Positions 60,601 to 64,000 of a stretch of DNA of 64,000 bases are shown one piece after another. Position 1 is the first letter of the stretch. Every line of letters starts with the position of its first letter. The stretch is from NCBI GenBank assembly GCA_963693085.1, contig OY856411.1:113514767-113578766 (forward strand), given 5' to 3'. Made by a program: the position numbers and the translations under genes. This DNA comes from Alisma plantago-aquatica. Lineage: Eukaryota; Streptophyta; Magnoliopsida; Alismatales; Alismataceae. The notes beneath the pieces are model-generated. The model saw nothing but the letters and a program-made list of their open reading frames with translations. It did not search any database and was not told the DNA's origin.

Positions 60601-63600
60601 TGAGATGTATGCAATTAAGGAGGGTAATGCTGATAGAACTTCCAGCATTTAGATGTCAGGGTGATTACGACAGGGGAGGCCGAGTGCAGAAATGCAGTAA
60701 TAATGTGTCGCTGTCCTCATTTTCACCAGTGTCATCAATAAGCACCATTGAAATTCGCTTTTGTCGATTGTTATCATCTTTGAAAGGAGTTCTAGAAAGC
60801 AAACTACCATTTCTTCAACGACTGGTTATCGTAGACTGTGACAATTTGAAGGACCCTCCGAAGTATGGATTTAAGGAATGCAAATTATTGCAGGTTGTAG
60901 AGTTACGAAACTGTCCGAAGCTACAGAAACTGTCAACAGAATCAGATATTGCCCTGCCTTCTCAATTGGAAGAGTTGGTGATCACGAATTGTATAAGCCT
61001 AGAAGCAGAGTCATTACAGATGTCCCTGCAAGCGCTGACATCCTTGGGAAAGCTGGAACTAGAGAATTGCTGCTCACATATGTCCAATTTCTTTGTCGAA
61101 GCATCTGTAGCTGCACCATTGGTATCTAGCAAAACGTGTGAAGTTAGCTTTCGTGATAAGAGGCTCGACATGAGAATACACAAGTACCGTAATATAAGTT
61201 TCCACTGGAAATATAATGGTGATGATATAAACGACAGTTGCTTTCGTTCGGAGTTGCTAATACATCTTTTGGAGTATCTGCATGATGGACCTTCCAGTAT
61301 CACAGAACTGTTTATCTGCATGGCTCGCATCGACCTCACACTTGTGAAACAGGTGTTGTCTAGTTTTTCTGAAAAGTTGGTCGAGTGTCATATTAGCTCA
61401 AATGAGATGTTCCAGCTCTACTGGAAACAAACTGATCATGTTGCTGCTGGAATCTCATGGGATTGCAAATTCAACGTCGGTACAGGAGAGCTCACGGGGA
61501 ATATTGGAATAAGAAAGGAGGAAGTGATCAGATCTGATCTCATTCGCAAGGAGGTCCTCGAGGAGATGCTTGAGAGAATACCGCCCTCTCTTGTTCAGAA
61601 ATTGTCAGTTGCGGGGATTCATGATGTTACAGTCATTGATGGCCACTTGGAGCGATTGTTCCTTAATCTTATTACACTAAATAAGCTGACAATTACGTAT
61701 TGGGAAAGTCTCTGCTATTTTCCAGCAAATTTTAGCCGTCTGACCTCTTTAGAAACATTGGAGATCAGGCACTGTAATGGGATTCGAGATCTCTCGAGCT
61801 TAAACAATAATCCATTTCCATGGCTTCACAAGCTGTTAATTATAGATTGTATGAACTTGGAAAATCCATCAGCAGTGGGTTTCACGGCATTCGCATCTTT
61901 AAAATGTTTGCATCTAATTAATTGCCCAAAGCTCTCAAGATTGTCATTGGAAGACGACTGTGATTTTCCTCCACATTTGCGCCAATTGGAGATTACAAAT
62001 TGCCGAGGCTTAGAAACAGAGTCACTGCAAATGTCCCTGAACCTGCAAGCAATCAGTTTTCTTCGGGAGTTGAAATTGGTCAATTGTTGCCATCATATGT
62101 CCAATTTGTTTGTGAAAAATATTGTGGTCCCGCTCTTGAAATCAATCAATAGATGTGAGATTCGATATCATGATTTGCAGCTAACTATAGAGAAGGACTC
62201 AGAAAACAGCTTCTCTCAGGTGGAGGTACATTTCCATTGGGATTATAAAGCCTACGATCATTACGAACAAAAACCAACAACAGAAAGAGAAAGGGGTTGC
62301 TCCCGTGTGGAGTTGCTGAAGCGCATCCTTAAATGTCTTGGACCTTCTACCATTAAGCACTTGGAAATTCAGGAGAGCCATAACTTGTTATTAATTAGTA
62401 ATATGATGGGTCAACTGCTACCCACACTGATAAACCATGCAACAAGTCTCACACTTTGTCAAACAGGACCGGTCACAAACTTGATCCGCCGACCAAATGA
62501 CTTTTATATGCATATTGACGGATGTGAAAGAATAACATCTTTAAAGGACGGAATTTTCAATTATTCATTGCCATGGATACGCCACATGACAATTTCATGT
62601 TGTGTAAAACTAAGGGATCCACCAAGGAGAGGATTTACCACATTGACCTCTTTGAAAAGTCTGACACTATCGTATTGCCCAGAGCTCAGAAGATTATCAG
62701 TGGAAGAAGGCAGTGCTCTGCCTCCTTCTTTACAAGAGTTGGTCATCATTGCATGTAGGATGCTTGACATTTGTTCTATTGAGAAGTCACTGCAAACTCC
62801 ATTCATTTCTCTTGAGAAGTTGGGATTATACAGTATATGTGATAGCCCTCATTTTTCCAGTTCCTTTGTGAAAATCATTCTGACTCACCTTCTACCAAGA
62901 CATAATGGGTGTTCAAAAGGACTGTATCGTGACTATAATATCTCTTCTTCTAAGATTGATTTTACATGGCGTACTCCGCGTCGAGACCGTTGGTACGGAC
63001 TGGCTTCCGCTGATTTGAAGGAAACAAAACAAGAAGATAGCTATCACAGCTGCACTGGCAAGGAGCTGCTCTCAGAAATGCTTAAGTGGATGCCTTGTTA
63101 TAATATAAACAAGTTGGTCATTAAAGGATGTTCGGAACTCGAAGCCATTGACTGTGAGTTAAAGGACTTGCTTCTCAAACATACACGCCTGCATAGACTG
63201 AAATTTTCACATTGCAGAAACCTCTGTTACCTTCCAGTGGCAGATATGAGTAGGCTTCCGAATTTTAAAAAGTTATGGATTAGATCATGTGACAAGTTAC
63301 CTCAACTGAAACCAAACGAGTACCCCTCACATTGGATATACAGGCATTCAGCACATGGTGATGAAAAGAAAGAGTGGAAGGAGGAAAGTGAAGAAGAGGA
63401 AGACGAAAATGGTGAGAAAGAGTACATGGATGATGAGGATAAAGAGAACAAAGCTGATGAGGAAGAGGACTGGAAGGAGGCAAGTGAAAATCTAGATATA
63501 CGAGAAGTTAAAGAGGAGGAGATGAAGAATGAAGAATCATATACACATAAAGATGTAGAAGAAAATGCAGAAGAGGAGGAAGCTGTTCTGGGTGATGAAG

Positions 63601-63755
63601 AAGAAGAGGACTGGCATGATGCAGAAGAAGCGGACTGGCATGATGTGGAACAAGAGGACTGGCAAGCTGATGAAGAAGTAGACTCGCAGGTTGCAACTAG
63701 CGAAAAATTTGAATATGAAAAAGAAACAAGACGATGGTTTGGCACATATAACTAG
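57630..63755 (+). CDS. CC-NB-LRR (NLR) immune receptor with expanded LRR and acidic tail
   Basis: An intracellular pathogen sensor of the non-TIR class, 2,041 residues in one exon. Residues 1-~160 are an Rx-type coiled coil with an EDVID-like stretch near 68-86. NB-ARC shows the P-loop GMGGIGKTT (202-210, Lys208), RNBS-A FDYSGWLTLS (223-232), kinase-2 LLVIDDMW (279-286; the final Trp marks CC-type NLRs), RNBS-B SWLIITTRE (319-327), GLPLAAKAIG (391-400), RNBS-D CFTYCSLF (449-456) and MHD (509-511). All are intact, so nucleotide switching looks possible. LRRs run from about 545 to 1905. Three large blocks start near 1050, 1387 and 1637. Residues 1909-2025 are a highly acidic tail. The start has A at -3 and G at +4, with an in-frame TGA four codons upstream. 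Typical CC-NLRs have 900-1,400 residues. The ligand is unknown. Confidence 0.93.
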   Translation: MAVAWIPVSALASAIMSQSLMRILDSFKRDKNLERDFENEVGCLGSNIATIEKYKVAIILGNKEVYEWYIRLEDAMYRGANVLDAYVISLEEGSSQERLKTKIMNLLYTSSIHWIAGDSCRSVAHAIGLINKEIDKILEEGNKNKYHQIIESQVKEYPNMRSMQMPFKDYPIIGRDDIMSDIIQRLTIDYKGESIRVLPIVGMGGIGKTTLAHSIYQTVQTQFDYSGWLTLSALAFDTKTLLKDVLLKFTNDEKTLGPSLDLNGLATSFAKVVKDKRFLLVIDDMWVEGELEVSCTRKKNLVDRLQELFDTLKQGKGGSWLIITTRETKVVEKIKKSYTDKVELEPPIRLGVLADEDLWSIVKSYAFGVNAQDEARNFESFGKEIVRKLKGLPLAAKAIGRVLNGQELSYWVHIERHDLWALLENHEDSSLVPSLVLSFLHLSPEAKSCFTYCSLFSGQIDEEELVYQLLAHNYVSAEDTGKTILSDMQSMSLFTIEKDDSTEKRHVHMHDLIHDMSVASGRDDHLQVQNEGSLGSLLPRRTRHLRVDARKYFSDELLKKTAECKMLRTLMIQDQSWVVCHQLKVSTLCAWFKKLECLRVLALNGFEIGQLPDEISELKHLRYLDLSYNIIKRLPRTLTNLIQLQTLILRRLKTSSSTESLWNSPKDLDIFSRFIKLRYLDLSENHMRTLPQSIMELSDLRVLKLNYSYMLRELPKGIDNLKRLETLSLRHSWNIKMLPKDLGSLTHLRKLDIYGCYKLTALGNQLENLKNLRYLCVDEPIMSTIQKIGKLTSLETLRWKYHYPYYRCEAHQILELVNLNMLRGKIEIRKLDELNSSATAEQVRLQQKIHLEELSLRWSGYHTHTRDVKNEEEVLECLKPSKNLTKLVIHNYIGTSLPHWLTSQYLRILKHLSLCGLLHIPVIEIYQTSKEMEKGDHIFPFMEELKFYNLPCLQNFSLAGKSNGWLFPRLQSFRIFNCQKLERVPDMPLSLRCMQLRRVMLIELPAFRCQGDYDRGGRVQKCSNNVSLSSFSPVSSISTIEIRFCRLLSSLKGVLESKLPFLQRLVIVDCDNLKDPPKYGFKECKLLQVVELRNCPKLQKLSTESDIALPSQLEELVITNCISLEAESLQMSLQALTSLGKLELENCCSHMSNFFVEASVAAPLVSSKTCEVSFRDKRLDMRIHKYRNISFHWKYNGDDINDSCFRSELLIHLLEYLHDGPSSITELFICMARIDLTLVKQVLSSFSEKLVECHISSNEMFQLYWKQTDHVAAGISWDCKFNVGTGELTGNIGIRKEEVIRSDLIRKEVLEEMLERIPPSLVQKLSVAGIHDVTVIDGHLERLFLNLITLNKLTITYWESLCYFPANFSRLTSLETLEIRHCNGIRDLSSLNNNPFPWLHKLLIIDCMNLENPSAVGFTAFASLKCLHLINCPKLSRLSLEDDCDFPPHLRQLEITNCRGLETESLQMSLNLQAISFLRELKLVNCCHHMSNLFVKNIVVPLLKSINRCEIRYHDLQLTIEKDSENSFSQVEVHFHWDYKAYDHYEQKPTTERERGCSRVELLKRILKCLGPSTIKHLEIQESHNLLLISNMMGQLLPTLINHATSLTLCQTGPVTNLIRRPNDFYMHIDGCERITSLKDGIFNYSLPWIRHMTISCCVKLRDPPRRGFTTLTSLKSLTLSYCPELRRLSVEEGSALPPSLQELVIIACRMLDICSIEKSLQTPFISLEKLGLYSICDSPHFSSSFVKIILTHLLPRHNGCSKGLYRDYNISSSKIDFTWRTPRRDRWYGLASADLKETKQEDSYHSCTGKELLSEMLKWMPCYNINKLVIKGCSELEAIDCELKDLLLKHTRLHRLKFSHCRNLCYLPVADMSRLPNFKKLWIRSCDKLPQLKPNEYPSHWIYRHSAHGDEKKEWKEESEEEEDENGEKEYMDDEDKENKADEEEDWKEASENLDIREVKEEEMKNEESYTHKDVEENAEEEEAVLGDEEEEDWHDAEEADWHDVEQEDWQADEEVDSQVATSEKFEYEKETRRWFGTYN
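63354..63704 (+). other. Acidic C-terminal tail of the NLR, with Trp octapeptide repeat
   Basis: Residues 1909-2025 are mostly Glu, Asp and Lys, with runs of E. From residue 1994 (base 63609) three octads follow in register: DWHDAEEA, DWHDVEQE, DWQADEEV, then a degenerate DSQVATSE. Earlier EDWKEASE (about 1947-1954) and KEWKEESE (about 1914-1921) look like diverged units. The coding strand is correspondingly A/G-rich, which explains long Ser- or Leu-rich open frames on the other strand. I know of no standard NLR domain with this sequence. Confidence 0.85.
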
Positions 63756-63764
63756 CTTTGATCA

Positions 63765-63770
63765 AATAAA
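63765..63770 (+). other. Possible polyadenylation signal of the NLR gene
   Basis: AATAAA occurs ten bases after the TAG stop and again at 63894-63899. The second is at a more usual distance for a 3' UTR. Either could serve. Confidence 0.35.
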
Positions 63771-64000
63771 TTTTACCTATGTCAAGGATTGTCTGTCAAA
63801 ATTTGAGGAGTTTGTTAAAGCCTGTTAAATCCCGTGGATTCAGAATTACCTTTCTGATAAATTTTCTTATGCTTGCAAGGAGACTGGGGGATGAATAAAT
63901 TAGATTCTTTACTTAATAATGTAAAAATTATAAATCCATTGTCCCATGCAACCAGTGTGAGAAGAAAAGGCATGTAGATATAAGAAACGAAATAGTGCCA

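Noticed and set aside
61826..62083. Minus-strand open frames within the NLR (also 58301-58561, 59369-59710, 60962-61339)
   Set aside because: They lie wholly inside a well-supported plus-strand gene and show no domain.
63302..63745. 147-codon Ser-rich open frame opposite the NLR tail, and a Leu/His-rich one at 63508-63696
   Set aside because: They are the complement of the GAA/GAG-rich acidic tail. Low-complexity coding strands produce such shadows.

Overview
The window is plant nuclear DNA. It carries one long intronless reading frame for a coiled-coil NB-LRR (NLR) immune receptor in the last 6.4 kb. The other ~57 kb consists almost entirely of dead, mutually nested retrotransposons of flowering-plant type: Ty1/copia elements with BARE/Angela-like proteins, Ty3/gypsy elements and a plant L1 LINE. 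The NLR is of the non-TIR class, and the copia proteins read most like monocot BARE-type elements. A monocot is therefore my best guess, but the species cannot be fixed from sequence alone. No tRNA, rRNA, CRISPR or bacterial-type feature was seen.

Layout. (1) 1-24355 is a three-level nest, all on the minus strand. An old copia element (A) runs off the left edge and ends with its 5' LTR at about 22507-24355. A Ty3/gypsy element with Athila-like gag and protease (E, 3204-20273) is inserted in it. A second copia element (B, 10422-19713) is inserted in the right LTR of E. The boundaries rest on LTR pairs of matching length, PBS and PPT remnants, and target-site duplications. (2) 24356-27498 and 33358-34290 are AT-rich and unassigned. 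A nearly complete L1 LINE (27514-33342, minus strand) lies between them, flanked by a perfect 15-bp duplication. (3) 34291-54100 holds Ty3/gypsy chromovirus-type sequence. Two long LTRs (34291-37125 and 41637-44562) bracket internal region C. The second LTR also abuts the 3' end of another internal region, D, so the two may share that LTR. A 4,031-bp LTR with a perfect 5-bp duplication and no internal region (a solo LTR, 49301-53331) interrupts D. (4) 53337-57604 is AT-rich DNA upstream of the receptor, with a ~348-bp tandem duplication. (5) 57630-63755 is the NLR gene.

Function. Only the NLR looks intact: 2,041 codons without a stop, all NB-ARC motifs present. It is longer than ordinary CC-NLRs because its LRR part is built of repeated blocks separated by non-LRR islands, and because it ends in a ~117-residue acidic tail with a Trp-containing octapeptide repeat. 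Every transposon protein seen is broken by stops or frameshifts, except a 201-codon stretch of the gag of element E.
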